DNA of 64,000 nt from Przewalskia tangutica (lineage: Eukaryota > Streptophyta > Magnoliopsida > Solanales > Solanaceae), in the NCBI GenBank assembly GCA_029844215.1, contig CM056725.1, forward strand, positions 41,384,485 through 41,448,484, given 5' to 3'. The translations under genes were made by a program, and so were the position numbers. Numbering within the stretch: position 1 is the first letter of the stretch; every line of letters starts with the position of its first letter. Positions 24,601 through 36,132 of the stretch are shown here, in pieces. The notes beneath the pieces are model-generated. The model did no database searches. It worked only from the letters and a program-made list of their open reading frames with translations, and had not been told where the DNA came from.

Positions 24601-25071
24601 GGAAGAAGCTTTCAAGACTTAGGCAATTTTGTGGATGAATTAGTCTTCAAAGGGGTGGGTATTTATAGGTCAAGTGAAGGCCAACCAATGGCCAAGATCT
24701 TGCCAAGTGCAAGGCAAGTGTAGGGCCAAGATCTTGCCAAGTGCACCTTATCCATCTACCACCAAAATATCCTACCAACCCCTTGACCAAACAATGGCCA
24801 TTCGGCCAACCCCTTTATCGCCTGGTGTTCCATTGAGAGGGTGACATGTGTCGCCCTGTTGTTGGTCAAAAATGTTTCGTCTCTCGTAAAAATCCGCAAA
24901 AATTAAAAATGACATCGCCGGAAATTCCCCTACGAAAGCTGTGAAAACGTTTCGTCTAAAAACGACTCTAATCGGGTGTTGTGAACAAAAAGAATTCGGC
25001 CAAGCCTAAATCACAAGTTCAAATTTTTCTACGTACGCCCCACGTACATACTCCGAAATACGGGTATAACA
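21601..25071 (-). repeat. E4 5' LTR (right copy)
   Basis: This 3471-bp LTR pairs with 15549-19018. The AT-rich two thirds are nearly identical, and the GC-rich third (21600-22680) differs at many CAG, CTG and CG sites. The conserved block is at about 23229-23351 and the TATA box at 24660-24667 on the minus strand. Confidence 0.92.
22370..22680 (-). repeat. GC-rich tandem repeat in E4 right LTR
   Basis: It is the counterpart of 16330-16600, with AGCTCGCGTAGGCC-like cores. Confidence 0.65.
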
Positions 25072-25539
25072 TGTTTAGATCGTTATGATTTCATTACTGA
25101 TCGCTTCACATACTTGGTACATTCTTCGTCGACCTCCTTGAAGCTGCGTTAAATCTGCATGAGTTTACGTCGCGATTTGGTGATCTGCAGTGTAGGACCG
25201 CCGTAGTTTTGGATAGCTCCCTCTGTTCAGGAGTTTATCTTTTTGGTATAGTTCCTTTAGTACAGGCTTTTGTACGGTTATGGGTACGGCGGGGCCTTGT
25301 CCCGTCATATTTCAGTAAAACTCTTAGAGGTCTGTATTCATATGTGGGATTGGACTCATGTACAGTATAGTGTCTTTTGATTATGTATATTATGACAGCC
25401 TTGTCGGCTTTGCCCTTGTACGTATGTTGGTTTTAAAAAAAAAGAGGTGTTATTTAATTTCCGCAGTTTACTTAGTTGTTAAGGTAGAAGGGTGCCCAGG
25501 TAGGGCACCAGTCACGGTCCCGGGGTTCGGGGCGTGACA
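25072..25539 (+). repeat. E2 3' LTR, last part
   Basis: It opens with the TGTTT duplication copy (25072-25076), continues the LTR from 15548 and ends in GGGGCGTGACA at 25539. It matches 1880-2341 of the 5' LTR closely. Confidence 0.9.
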
Positions 25540-26030
25540 GATTGGGTACTTCAAGTACGCCCTTCGGCCAGTGGAAGTGTTACGAGGAACAATGCAGAAA
25601 TGCAAGATCCTCATACACAACCTTTGGGAGTAGATGTAATGGTTGTACCTCCTTCCATTCAGAAAATACATGAAAATGATATTCCTAAAAGCTCTCAAGT
25701 TGGTGGATTATCCAACACACAAGAACCCTCTCACAGTCTGAACATACCAAGCACTGAACTGCAAAACAATCAACTTCGTAGGTCCGTTAGGACTTATCGT
25801 CCTCTTGAAAGACTAAATATACTTGTGGAAATACACAGTGAGATAGATATTCTCGGTAACGATGAGCCTACAACCTATAGCGAAACAATGTTGGACATTG
25901 ATTCGAAGAAATGACAAGAAGCCATGAAATCCGAGATGTAATCTATGTACATCAATCAAGTGTGGAACTTGATTAATTTGCCAGCAGGGGTTAGACCCAT
26001 AAGATGCAAATGGGTCTTCAAGAAGAAGAT
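25540..26030 (+). pseudogene. E1: Ty1/copia pol fragment (linker and start of reverse transcriptase)
   Basis: A single frame runs through the region between integrase and reverse transcriptase of a copia element. RRSVRTYRPLERL is the usual Arg-rich linker, and further on EAMKSEM, NQVWNLINLP and CKWVFKKKI match the first conserved block of copia reverse transcriptase. Two stops interrupt it: a TGA at 25912-25914 where Trp is expected (KWQEAM) and a TAA a few codons later where Asp is usual. The fragment is cut on the left by E2 and on the right by E5, so it is the oldest visible layer. The catalytic YVDD motif would lie beyond the E5 insertion and outside the window. Confidence 0.85.
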
Positions 26031-26679
26031 TGTCATGAACCGAACCCCGGGCCCGCGACTGGTGCCCTACCTAGGAACCCTTCTACCCATTCATCCCAAG
26101 TAACCCGCGGAAGATAAATATACTCATCATTTTTTTTAAACAAGCAAAGGCAAAGCCGGCAAGGCCGCCGCTATATATATAAGCCAAAATGAAACTGCAT
26201 TGTACATGAGTCCAATCCCACATATGAATACAGACCTCTAAGAGTTTGATAGAGAACTATGACGGGACAAGGCCCCGCCATACCTATAAATGTACAAAAG
26301 CCTGTATCGAAAGATTAGTACTAAAATGATAAGCCCCAGAACAATGGAGCTATCCCAAAAACTCTGAGCAAGGATCCTACACTTGCAAATCACCAAACTG
26401 CGTAGCTAAACCTGCGGCATGAACGCAACCCCCCGGAGAAAGGGGGTCAGTACGGAAAATGTACCAAGTATGTGAAACAATAAGTACTGTAAATGATATT
26501 ATAACAGAACAAAAAGATAACAAGAGACAAGTATAATAATCAAATACCAGTACACTGTGCCTTTTTAAAGTAAGAGTCAACTGTATTTTTTTAAAATATT
26601 AGTACCCACGGTACTTTCTTTTAAAATGAGATTCATGTCAAAATCAAGAACGTCCATCCAAATAAACAAATAATGTCAT

Positions 26680-26880
26680 GAGAGTTGAACCCGAACATTA
26701 TACACAAATACTGTCATGAGAGTTGAACCCGAAACATGGATACTCAGTCCATGGAATAATACACACAAATACTGTCATGGGAGTTGAACCCGCAACATGG
26801 ATACTCAGTCCATGAAATAATACACACAAATACTGTCATGTCACAATCAGGGACACCTACCCTCAGAATATAACATCACG
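26680..26880 (-). repeat. 61-bp tandem repeat in E5
   Basis: CTGTCATG recurs at 26711, 26772 and 26833, with GAGTTGAACCCGAAACATGG and TACTCAGTCCATGGAATAAT in each unit. Confidence 0.85.
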
Positions 26881-26989
26881 GGACTCGAACCCGCATATGT
26901 ATATTTTTAGTATCATGGGATTCAAACCCACATATGCATATATGGTAACATGGGATTTGAACCCAAATCATGGAGAGCTAGTCCATGGA

Positions 26990-27230
26990 ATAATATAGTG
27001 TCATAGGACTCTAGCCCACATTCATCTATATATAATGTCATCGGGAGAGTAATATAGCGTCATGGGACTCTAACCCACATACATCTATATATAATGTCGC
27101 CGGGAGAATAATATAGTGTCATGGGACTCTAACCCACATACATCTATATATAATGTTTTTGGGAGAATAATATAGTGTCATGGGACTCTAACCCACATAC
27201 ATCTATATATAATGTTGCCGGTCCTCTAGT
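26990..27230 (-). repeat. 59-bp tandem repeat, 4 units, in E5
   Basis: CATGGGACTCTAACCCACAT-type starts fall at 27002, 27061, 27120 and 27179, giving an exact 59-bp period. Confidence 0.9.
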
Positions 27231-27539
27231 GAGGGACGCGGTCCAGATATCAAGAACTGTACACATATAACTATCACAAGCAACTATGTACAATTTAAAT
27301 CATCTCCGACTCTCATTATCACAAATAGAATGAACAATCCTTTTAGAAGAACTCAAGGCATTCTCATGTCATGTAATAATAGGTAATTGAACCCAAAGTA
27401 CTATGTACATCCAGTGTACACACCAAGTAATATTAGGGAATTGAACCCAAAAGTACTATGTACGTTCACCGTACATTCCTTTCCATTATAATAAATCATT
27501 TGACTCTCAATGAACTAAAATAAAATAACTTTCATTTAG

Positions 27540-27958
27540 ACAACCCAAAGTACTATCAAGAGAATAGATATAACAATATTTCATTTTAGAAACCCCAAGT
27601 ACTATCAATGAAGTAGTTAGAACAACTTCCTTTTTGGAACTCGAAGTACTATTAATGAAATAGATATAACAATCTTTCATTTTTAAAAACTCGAAGTACT
27701 ATCAAAGGAATAGATATAACAATCTCCATTTTATAAACCCAAGTACTATCAAGAGAATGGATTTTAACAACTTCCATTTTATAAAATCCAAGTACTATCA
27801 AGAGAATGGATTATAACAACTTTCATTTTATAAAATCCAAGTACTATCAAGAGAATGGATTATAACAACTTCCATTTTATAAAATCCATGTACTATCAAG
27901 AGAATGGATTATAACAACTTCTATTTTATAAAATCCAAGTACTATCAAGAGAATTACA
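27540..27958 (-). repeat. 49-bp tandem repeat, about 8 units, in E5
   Basis: GTACTATCAAGAGAATGGAT recurs at intervals of 49 bp (for example 27841, 27890, 27939). Earlier units are more diverged. Each unit includes TATAACAACTTCCATTTTAT, related to the paired TTATAACCAACTTCCCATAAAG motif of other LTRs, so the array may have grown from that motif. Confidence 0.88.
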
Positions 27959-28184
27959 TCATTAAGGAGTAGGATCCACTCACTTTATAAAAAGGAATCA
28001 TGCTAGAAGAAGAAAAGATAGTTCACATACCTTATTGGCGACTAACCAACTCTACAATATAGTATACGTCTCAATGTACTTCAATTTATAACAACAATAA
28101 CACGTATATCAACACGTTCTTGCTAAAGTAGGTTAACACCAAGTAAAGGTTCTCCTTTTTCTACGGAAATTTAGGCAGCACTTC

Positions 28185-31100
28185 TGTTACACCCCGTAAT
28201 TCCAGGACATGTATTTGAGAACGTGCAAAAGGAAATAAGATTTGAAATTGGAAAGATAAGTGGGCAGAGTGTTTCAGACAGATATTATTAGTCAACTTTG
28301 GAGCAGTATATATATCCAGGTATATTAGGAGTTTTAAGTGTTTCTAAAGCCTAGTATGAAGTTCGTTGAGTCTAGTTTCCAACGCAACAAACCGCTCGTC
28401 GATAAGACATCGGAGTAGAAAGTTATGGACGTTAGAAGTTCAGTTGACGGAGGAGAAAGAAAGCTTCAGCCAGGCGCCACGGCGCCGGCTGCAGGGCCGT
28501 GGCTCCGTAAGTCCTGAAATGTTCTGAAGTTGCAGCGCCGCGGCGCCGAGGCGGGATTTTTGCGAAAAAAGGGTAAAAATTAGAAGATATTTGTGTAGAG
28601 GGCCTATAGGAGGGCGACAAGTGTCCCTCCCAACTTGTAAAACAAACAAGACCTTATATTATGGCCATGTCTTGCAAGACTTGACCATTTGCAAGATTTC
28701 ATTCTAAGAAATTTCTCTTCTCTTCTCTCTCAAAAATTGATAAAACCCTAAGCCTAGATGAAATTGTTGGAAAGGCGACAAGAAGGCAATATGTTGGCAA
28801 GCTTGTAGAGGGTTCGTGTGGGTGATTTTAACGTGAAGAAGAATTGCGGAAAGAGGGCTAAAGTGGCGAGATTGTTAGACTATTTTGGGTTTATCAAGGT
28901 AACAATCTTGTCATCTTAGTGATTGAAGATTTCATGTTGTTGTAGTTATACATTTTAACAAGCATGAGATATATGTATTGGAGATTTATAAGTGTTATGG
29001 ATGTTGGAAGCCTAAATCTGAAAATGACCTTGTTAGCCATTGAGATTGAAATACAATTTGGTCGATAGTTATTATCGTCGCATGTTATCTAGAGGGAAAA
29101 TTGTAGTTGTTATAATCAATTGCGGCTATATAACATGTTAGACTAAACAACTTGGATTAAAAAGGAATTGGAAAAGACTTTACATTGTTGTTGCGTTGTA
29201 GCCGATTGGCATTGAAATGTTGGACTATTTGGATATCGATTGTGGGGCAGAATTTTACACGTCCTGTGCGGCATGTAATCCCCTTGGATTGGTTGATATG
29301 TTTAGCCTTAAATGGGGCATTTGGTTATTGATTTTCGGACCTTGAAAAAGGTGGAAAAGTACGTAGAAACAAAGGAAGTGCTGCCCGATTTTCCGTAGAA
29401 TAAGAGTCCTTATATTTAGAAATATTCTACGTTGAAAGCTAGAAGTTGATAGGCGTATTGTGGTCATTATAGGTTGACATTCTACGCGCAGCGTACTCAA
29501 CTTGACAAGTGGATTGAGCCGGAGAGGTATGTGGAACTTTCCCTATCTTCTTGAGCATGAGTTTTATAAATGTATAGTACGGTGGACGTACATGGTTAAA
29601 AATGAATTTGGTTTCATTTTGGTATCCTTGCCTTGTTCTCGAAAAGGATTTCTTGGCTTAAAAAGTATAGAATACTTGATTTGGAAAGTATTGATTCCTT
29701 GAACTATTCTAAAGATAAGAGACTTGAAGTATTTTGAAAGTTATGTAACTTGATTTGAAAGTATGTGATACTTGGTTTTGAAAGTATAAGTCTCTTGGTT
29801 ATAAAAATAATGAATTTGTCTAAGACATAAAGAGTTATAACGGCTTTATGAGAAGTTAGTTATAACGGCTTTATGAAAGGTTAAAGATGTCTTAGTTTCT
29901 AAAGCATAAAGTTAGTATAACAGCTTTATGGGAAGTTGGTTATAACAACTTTATGGAAAGTTAAAAGAATGGTTTACTCTAATGATGTAAACAAAGATAA
30001 ATGACTTGAAATGAAGAAAGGCAAATTGATTTAAAGGCATCAATTGTTTAAAGTTTTAAAGTAAATAGTCACTTGATTTAGAAGCCTAAAAATGTATTTC
30101 TAAAAGTGTAGTGACTTGTTTGAAATGTAGACAAGCCTTGATACTACGGGTGTTAGTATCTTGGGGGATTTAATATGAGAAAGAGTAATTTTTTTAAAGG
30201 ATAAAGGTACGTAGTACTTGGGTTAAATTCCCGGATTTGTATGTGACACAAAAGTGCCTTGAGTTTATAAAATGAAATTCATTTTTGTATGATAATGAAA
30301 GTCTAAAGATTTTATGAACTTGCCTATGGTTGCTTGTGATAGCTTTTGAGTGCAAGTATTATATTTTTACGTTGCCATGACTCTCAGTTAGAGGGCCGAC
30401 TGTCTTGTTGTGAATTTACTTGGACGTACCGACAGTGATGGAGGATTCCACGGGTATGCTTCCATTGTGATTGATCCATGGACATGGTTATACGATGAAG
30501 GATTCCGGGGCATGCGACCATGATGCGGGTTAAATTCCCGGATGTTATTATTACTCCATGGACATGCTTATACGATGAAGGATTCCGGGGCATGCGACCA
30601 TGATGCGGGTTAAATTCCCGGATGCTATTATTACTCCATGAACATGCTTATACGATGAAGGATTCCGGGGCATGCGACCATGATGCGGGTTAAATTCCCG
30701 GATGCTATTATTACTCCATGGACATGCTTATACGATGAAGGATTCCGGGGCATGCGACCATGATGCGGGTTAAATTCCCGGATGCTATTATTACTACATG
30801 GACATGCTTATACGATGAAGGATTCCGGGGCATGCGACCATGATGCGGGTTAAATTCCTGGATGCTAGTATTACTCCATGGACATGCTTATACGATGCAG
30901 GATTCCGGGGCATGCGACCATGTGGTATACTATTATTACCCCATGGATTAGCTCTTCATGAAGTCATGTACCCGAGATGAAGGATTCCACGGGCATGGGA
31001 TATATATATATTGCACATGTGCACGCCGATAGTGAGGTAGGATGCCACGGGCTTGTTACATGTATATATTGTACACTTACGGCTGTCGGCAGTGATGGAG

Positions 31101-31227
31101 GATTCCACGGGCACGCTTTGAGGTTTTGAGGGCTTGAGACCCTTACTGGACTGTGTGATGATTTTGAGGGCTTGTGTCCCTAGCTTGATGTGACTATTGT
31201 TCATGTGTTGAAATAGTGCAGTAAAGG
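28185..31227 (+). repeat. E6: gypsy LTR, cut by E7
   Basis: It starts TGTTACACCCCGTAATTCC in E5 and runs in LTR order to 31227, where E7 is inserted. The end of the LTR and any interior lie beyond the window. It carries the ATTTTCCGTAGAATAAGAG segment of E2-type LTRs, repeated TTATAACGGCTTTATG motifs (29826-29960) and a six-unit 80-bp array. The GC-rich first 450 bp (28430-28560) contains GGCGCCGCGGCGCCG-like runs that are unlike the other LTRs. Confidence 0.87.
30412..30925 (+). repeat. 80-bp tandem repeat, 6 units, in E6
   Basis: TACGATGAAGGATTCCGGGG recurs at 30491, 30571, 30651, 30731, 30811 and (as TACGATGCAGG) 30891, an exact 80-bp period with very few mismatches. Low divergence between units implies recent expansion or homogenisation. 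Confidence 0.95.
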
Positions 31228-31879
31228 TGTCACGACCGATCCGGGCCGTGGTCGTGTCTTACCCCGGGCACCCTAGTGATACAACATCAGAGAAAATCAG
31301 CGGAAATAAAAACTTAAACATGAAACAAGAGATATGATAAGAAAACAGGTCAACCAAACGGTTACCTTCTTGTATATATAACTAAAAACTTGAACAGTTA
31401 CATCCTTACAAACCCTGCCCACAACAGTACTACAGACCTCTAAGAGTTTTTATACAACATGACGGGACAAGGCCCCGCCATACCCCTGAATGTACAAGTA
31501 CCTACATGGAGGACTATACCAAAAGATAAGCCTCGAGAAAGCGGAGCTTCCCAATCTGTTGAATCGTGATCCTATGGCGAGGATCAACGGCGGTGTACCT
31601 CTACTGCGGCGTGAACGCAGCCCCGAAGGAGGTCGATCTGGCAGTACCAAGTATGTGAAAATCGTAAATGGAATCATAGTAGTCTATATAAAGCAGGAGA
31701 CATGTATGATAACCAAACTACAGTCCACCATAAATAAGCAGTCATGTCAAGTCAGGGACTCACGCCCTCAAAGTCATCACTCAAATATAACTATGGGCCT
31801 CATGCCCACAACATCAATCATGCCTATGGAATACCTTTCTCAGTGCCGGCAGTCTATGATATAATAACACCAAGGAGTA
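31228..31879 (-). repeat. E7: gypsy LTR, first fragment
   Basis: It begins TGTCACGACCGATCCGGG within E6, next to AAAGG (31223-31227), and is cut at 31879 by E8. It resembles the first 650 bp of the E4 and E8 LTRs, including the GACGGGACAAGGCCCCGCCA stretch. Confidence 0.87.
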
Positions 31880-32449
31880 TGTCACGACCCGAACCCGGGC
31901 CCGTGACTGGTGCCTTACCCCGGGCACCCTAGTGATACAACATCAGAGAAAATCAGCGGAAATAAAACATGAACATGAAATAAGAGATATTATAAGTAAA
32001 CAGGCGATCAAAGCGGTTGCCTTACTGCGTAAATATATACAAACCTGAGCAGTTTAATCCTTTTACAACCGCCACAACGATTACTCTGCACCTCTAAGAT
32101 TTACAACAACTATGACGGGGCGGGCCGCCATACCTGAATGTACAAGAACCTACAACTCAGGGAACACATACAAAAGATAAGCCTCAGGAAGGAGCTTCAA
32201 TCTGTTGAAAGGTGATCCTAAAGCGGGGATCGACAACGATGTACTTACTGCGGCGTGAGCGGCCCCAAGGAGGTCGGTCTGACAGTACCAGTATGTGGCG
32301 AAAATCGTAGTTAAATCATAACGATCTATATAAATCGGAGACATGTATGATGACCAAAATACTGATATGCAACATAAGCGATCAAGTCGGGGACTCACGC
32401 CTCAAAGTCATCACTAAAATATAACTATGGGTCTCACGCCCACACGCAA

Positions 32450-32770
32450 TCATGTTCGCGTCATGGCGCGTACCCCGAAATTGCGCCGGTGTAAACATGT
32501 CCATGATGCAACAATAATGACAATGCTGCATGGCCACATGCCGGAGTCTGCATCGGTGTAGACACGTCCATGTAACATCAACAATATATCTTTGGGTGAT
32601 CAACCTGTGCGTGACCATATGTCCCGGAATTACGCATCGGTGTGGACATGTCCATGTAACATCAATCAATCAAGACAACAATCAAAATGGAAACATACGT
32701 GGAATTCTTCGTCACTGCCAGCACGTCCAAGTAAGTTCTCAACAAGTCAACCGGCCCTCCATCGAGAGAC
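32450..32770 (-). repeat. tandem repeat in E8 left LTR
   Basis: About three units with GCATCGGTGTAGACACGTCC and ATGTAACATCAA cores recur every 70-110 bp. The same array is at 38140-38460 in the other LTR. Open frames on both strands here follow the repeat. Confidence 0.7.
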
Positions 32771-34821
32771 GCGGTAACACAGAAATACAACACTTGCACA
32801 ACAAAGGCTATCATCACAAGCATAGGCAGGTTTCACCACAACAAGCATAGGCAAGTCATACACAACTCAAAGTACTTTCATTTTATGCCAAAGTCCGGGT
32901 TTTAACCCTAAAGTACTACGTACGTTAAATTCCTTTTAAAGAGATTCATTCCTTTTATAAAAGTCACCCGATACCCGTATATATAAAAAATAGAGTGACT
33001 CACATTTTTAGGTAAACCAAAACACTTTCCTTCTTAACAACATTCTTTTCCCTAAAGTTCCAGTTTGCCTAATTTCACTTACTCAAGTCTCTTTATTTTA
33101 GAAAAGTTTCATAGTTCATAGTCTTAATCATTTAAGAATATAATTCTCTTTTAAACAATGCGAGAAAACATATGCCTTATATGAGTGTATGTTATTCTGT
33201 TCATAATCAATCTTATTAAGCGTGTGATCTAGAAAATGTAATATCATTTTTGTCTCATCTTAAGCTTCTATGCGGATGGAGGTTTCTTGGTTTTAATATA
33301 ATACTTCATTTATTTAATACATTTTCCTTTATTAACGCTGCGATGGTTTGTCGATACACGTTCGATTTCGAATCAAGAAACATTATTCCTTTTAAAAACT
33401 AAGTACTCATTACTCACGAATGAGGTTTCACACAAAACTCATATTAACTCATTCAAGTCAAGTCTCTTATCTTTTAAGATCAATAAACCATTCATTTTTC
33501 CTCCCTTAAGACGTTATACCTAACTTCCCATAAAGCTAGTATAACTCTTATGTTTCAAAACCAAGTATTACTCTTCTTTCAAAAAAAGGATTCTTAATCT
33601 TTTGAAATACTTCAAGTTCTTTATGGTCACACATTAAGTCGGTTATAAGTCAAATCGATTTACCACTTTAAAAACCACAAGGCATTTCTTAACCTACATA
33701 AAAATTTATTATAACCAACTTCCCATAAAGCGTTATAACCCTTTATGTTTTAAATAAATCAAATACATTTAACACATGTACGTCTACCGTACTACATAGT
33801 TATACACATATCATGCTGGAAAAGATAGGAAGAGGTTCACATACCTCGCGGCGATTATCGACTAATAGCAAAATGCTCCAAGTACCTCAAACAGTCGGCT
33901 ACTCCTTAAGCCACGTAGATTGCACCACACGTAGTACTTCAACCTATAAGGCCACAAGGCGCTTATTAACATCTAGATCTCATCGTTCCATATTCTACAG
34001 AAAATTCGGCACCTCCCCCATGGCAGCGTAAATCTCCTCCTTATCGGTAGGCTACCAAGCCAACCAGGGGGTGCTACATCTAACGGACGTGTACAATTCT
34101 ACTACGGTAATGCTACACAAGTCTCTTGTGTCTGACAGCCCTATGTAATTACAGTTTAGTTCAGTTCTTCTCTTTATTAGCCTTCTATGTGATTACTGTT
34201 CAATTCTTATTCAGGCTTAAGTCAAAAGACATTGCCGACGAACTACGTTCAGTTCTATTCAATATTCATTCTATATATAGTATACTTCAACTATATATTC
34301 TAACAATCATGTAATTTCCAATTACAATAGGGGGACAAGATATTTACCTCGATAAGCCCAAAATTATCCGAGTTAAATGTCGCTCCTGAACAAGGTTTAG
34401 CTCTACTCGTGCGCTCCAAAACGCTCAGAAACCCTTAGAAGTGTCTACAACTTCTACTGAACGTCAACTACGGGTGAATCGTTGTCCTTAGGGTTTCGTT
34501 TAGTGGCTAAAGGAGGTATAATCGTACTTTCCGGGTTTTTCGTATAAAGGGTACTTTGGAAAGTACTATAAGGTATATGGGCTAGAGTATTTTGGGCATT
34601 ATAACAATACTAGGAGAGTATTTCTATACCACAAAGGGGGGTATTTATACGAGACAACTAGGCTGGGGTACCCCACGCAAGCCTCGCTCAAAGGGGGTCT
34701 CGCCTCGGCTAGGCTCTCAACGGGGGAGGGCTTTGGACGATTTTAAGACAAGAGGGAGGGAGTATTTGAGACTTAGAAAGATTGCTCACTTTAGGATGAA
34801 ATAACTCTTCAACAAGGGGGG

Positions 34822-34829
34822 TATTTATA
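34822..34829 (-). promoter_or_regulatory. TATA box, E8 left LTR
   Basis: Minus-strand TATAAATA in a GACCTATAAATACCCCC context. A second TATAAATA follows about 180 bp downstream, at 34649-34642. Confidence 0.6.
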
Positions 34830-35218
34830 GGTCAAGAAAGGACCAACCAATGGCCAAGATTCTTCCAAGTGTAAGGCAAGTGTAGGGCTAGATTTAAGCC
34901 AAGTGCACCTTATCCATCTACCACAACCACTTGCACAAAATATCCTACCACCTAAAGTGCTCCATTTCGTCCAAATGCCGTCAACCTTCATCGATGTGAG
35001 GTGACACATGTCACCCTCCGTTGGTCCAAAATATTTCGTCTCTCGGAAAAATCCATAAAAATTTTAAATGACATAGCGGAATTTTCCTACGAAAGTCGTG
35101 GGAAACGTTTAAATCGACGACTTTAATCGGTTGTTGTGTACAAATTTGAAACTTGCCTAACTTAAGGCTCAAATTATTATCGTCGCCATCACGTATACTC
35201 TGGAAATACGGTATAACA

Positions 35219-35250
35219 TTCTTCCCCTTAGAAACATTCATCCGAATGTT
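35219..35250 (-). other. E8 polypurine tract and hairpin
   Basis: Minus-strand AAGGGGAAGAA abuts the 3' LTR. The hairpin arms at 35233-35250 are shortened (AACATTCA with CGAATGTT), with two loop bases fewer than in E2. Confidence 0.8.
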
Positions 35251-35600
35251 CCTTCTCGATCTCAAAACAAACACGCGTGCGGTATAGCCTTCACTACTAT
35301 ACTTACGAAACCAAACATGCCACATCCGCCACAAAATAACATGCGCGAAAACCCAAATCCAAGCAACAAGGAATTACCTGTTTATCACAAGAGTTCCGCA
35401 AGGTCTAAAAACATAATCCGCCGCACATTCATTTCTCAGAAAGCGATCACACACGTTCACTTCTCCCTAACTCGTTGTATCCTTCTCGAACACTCGAACT
35501 CTCTCTAGTATACATACCATACTTGATTTCCAAAACTTTGGAGTCACTACCTCAAACTTGATCATCTTACTAGCCTCGATCTCCTCTAAGGCCATTCTCG

Positions 35601-35770
35601 GCCTTCACGAACTGATTCTGGTCGAACGTATCCACGAACTCATACGATGGTCATCTAATCTTGGGCCTAGCACCCTCGTGACCCTGCCACCTGGCAGGAC
35701 CACCCAGAGCTGACCCCACCTCGAAACAGGCCGTGGGTTGGCCCGCACCATTGCCCCAACCCGACCCACT
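35601..35770 (-). other. conserved GC-rich block of non-autonomous elements, E8 copy
   Basis: On the minus strand it shows GGGTCGGGTTGGGGC, GCGGGCCAACCCAC, CAGGGTCACGAGGGTG and GGCCCAAGATTAG in the usual order. About 360 bp of unrecognised AT-rich sequence (35771-36132) separates it from the gag stop. Confidence 0.77.
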
Positions 35771-36132
35771 TACGCATCACGCTCTTGTTCCCCGATCCGG
35801 AACAATCTTACCTCTACAGGTCATGAAAGCTACCACTTCCATTTTACACTACTCAAGGAAATTATCACACAACACATTCTCGGCATAAAATGTATTCCGA
35901 CAAGGATCACTCGCAAAATCTTGTACTCAAGACGGCGCATCTAAGGTCTCAACTGTAATATCCTAAGGTTCATCATTTTCTCACCCCCAGGCTTACCCTT
36001 TTTCACCAACCAGGTCCCTAAATCACATTTTAGCACAAAGCTATCCGAACATAACACTTAACACATCATCATAACATTAATACATACAAGTCTCTAGAGG
36101 GTTAAGGATATACCTGAATCTACCGCTCCACT

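Larger units (their letters stand above)
15549..25071 (-). mobile_element. E4: non-autonomous gypsy element with gag and an integrase relic
   Basis: This complete element lies in the E2 3' LTR with a TGTTT duplication at 15544-15548 and 25072-25076. On the minus strand it has a 5' LTR (25071-21601), primer-binding site, shortened gag (21398-20631), the conserved GC-rich block, a relic of the integrase C-terminus and chromodomain region, a polypurine tract and a 3' LTR (19018-15549). The two LTRs are 3470 and 3471 bp. Protease, reverse transcriptase and RNase H are absent. It belongs with E8 and E10 by its TGTTATACCCCGTATTTCC-type LTR start. Confidence 0.93.
1..25539 (+). mobile_element. E2: Ty3/gypsy element, left end outside window, split by E3 and E4
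   Basis: The element runs from a partial 5' LTR through a primer-binding site, a gag remnant, a noncoding 3' interior and a polypurine tract to a 3' LTR. E3 interrupts the interior between 3406 and 11403, and E4 interrupts the 3' LTR between 15548 and 25072. Positions 1-2341 align with 13655-15548 plus 25077-25539, which proves they are the same LTR. In the first 1.05 kb of that alignment I count about 15 differences, mostly substitutions, so the two LTRs are about 1.5 percent diverged there. No reverse transcriptase or integrase is visible, so the element is non-autonomous. Its right end abuts a copia fragment; the left flank needed to confirm the target duplication (candidate GATTG) is outside the window. 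Confidence 0.88.
26031..28184 (-). repeat. E5: gypsy LTR fragment with three minisatellites
   Basis: It begins TGTCATGAACCGAACCCCGG, the complement of a gypsy LTR end, and is inserted in the copia frame next to AAGAT (26026-26030). It stops at 28184 where E6 is inserted next to ACTTC (28180-28184), in the CTACGGAAATTTAGGCAGCA context that other LTRs also have (CTACGGAAAATCGGACAGCA). The rest lies beyond the window. It carries arrays of 61, 59 and 49 bp. Confidence 0.85.
31880..35218 (-). repeat. E8 3' LTR (left copy)
   Basis: The LTR runs from TGTCACGACCCGAACCCGGG to ATACGGTATAACA. A repeat with TGCATCGGTGTAGACACGTC cores lies at 32450-32770. The conserved block is at about 33222-33350, where CAGCCATGATC of the sister reads CGTGTGATC here. 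TATA boxes are at 34822-34829 and 34642-34649 on the minus strand. Confidence 0.93.

Noticed and set aside
26680..27958. Regular repeats that could suggest a CRISPR array
   Set aside because: The repeats are head-to-tail without unique spacers, lie in an LTR, and the sequence is a plant genome.
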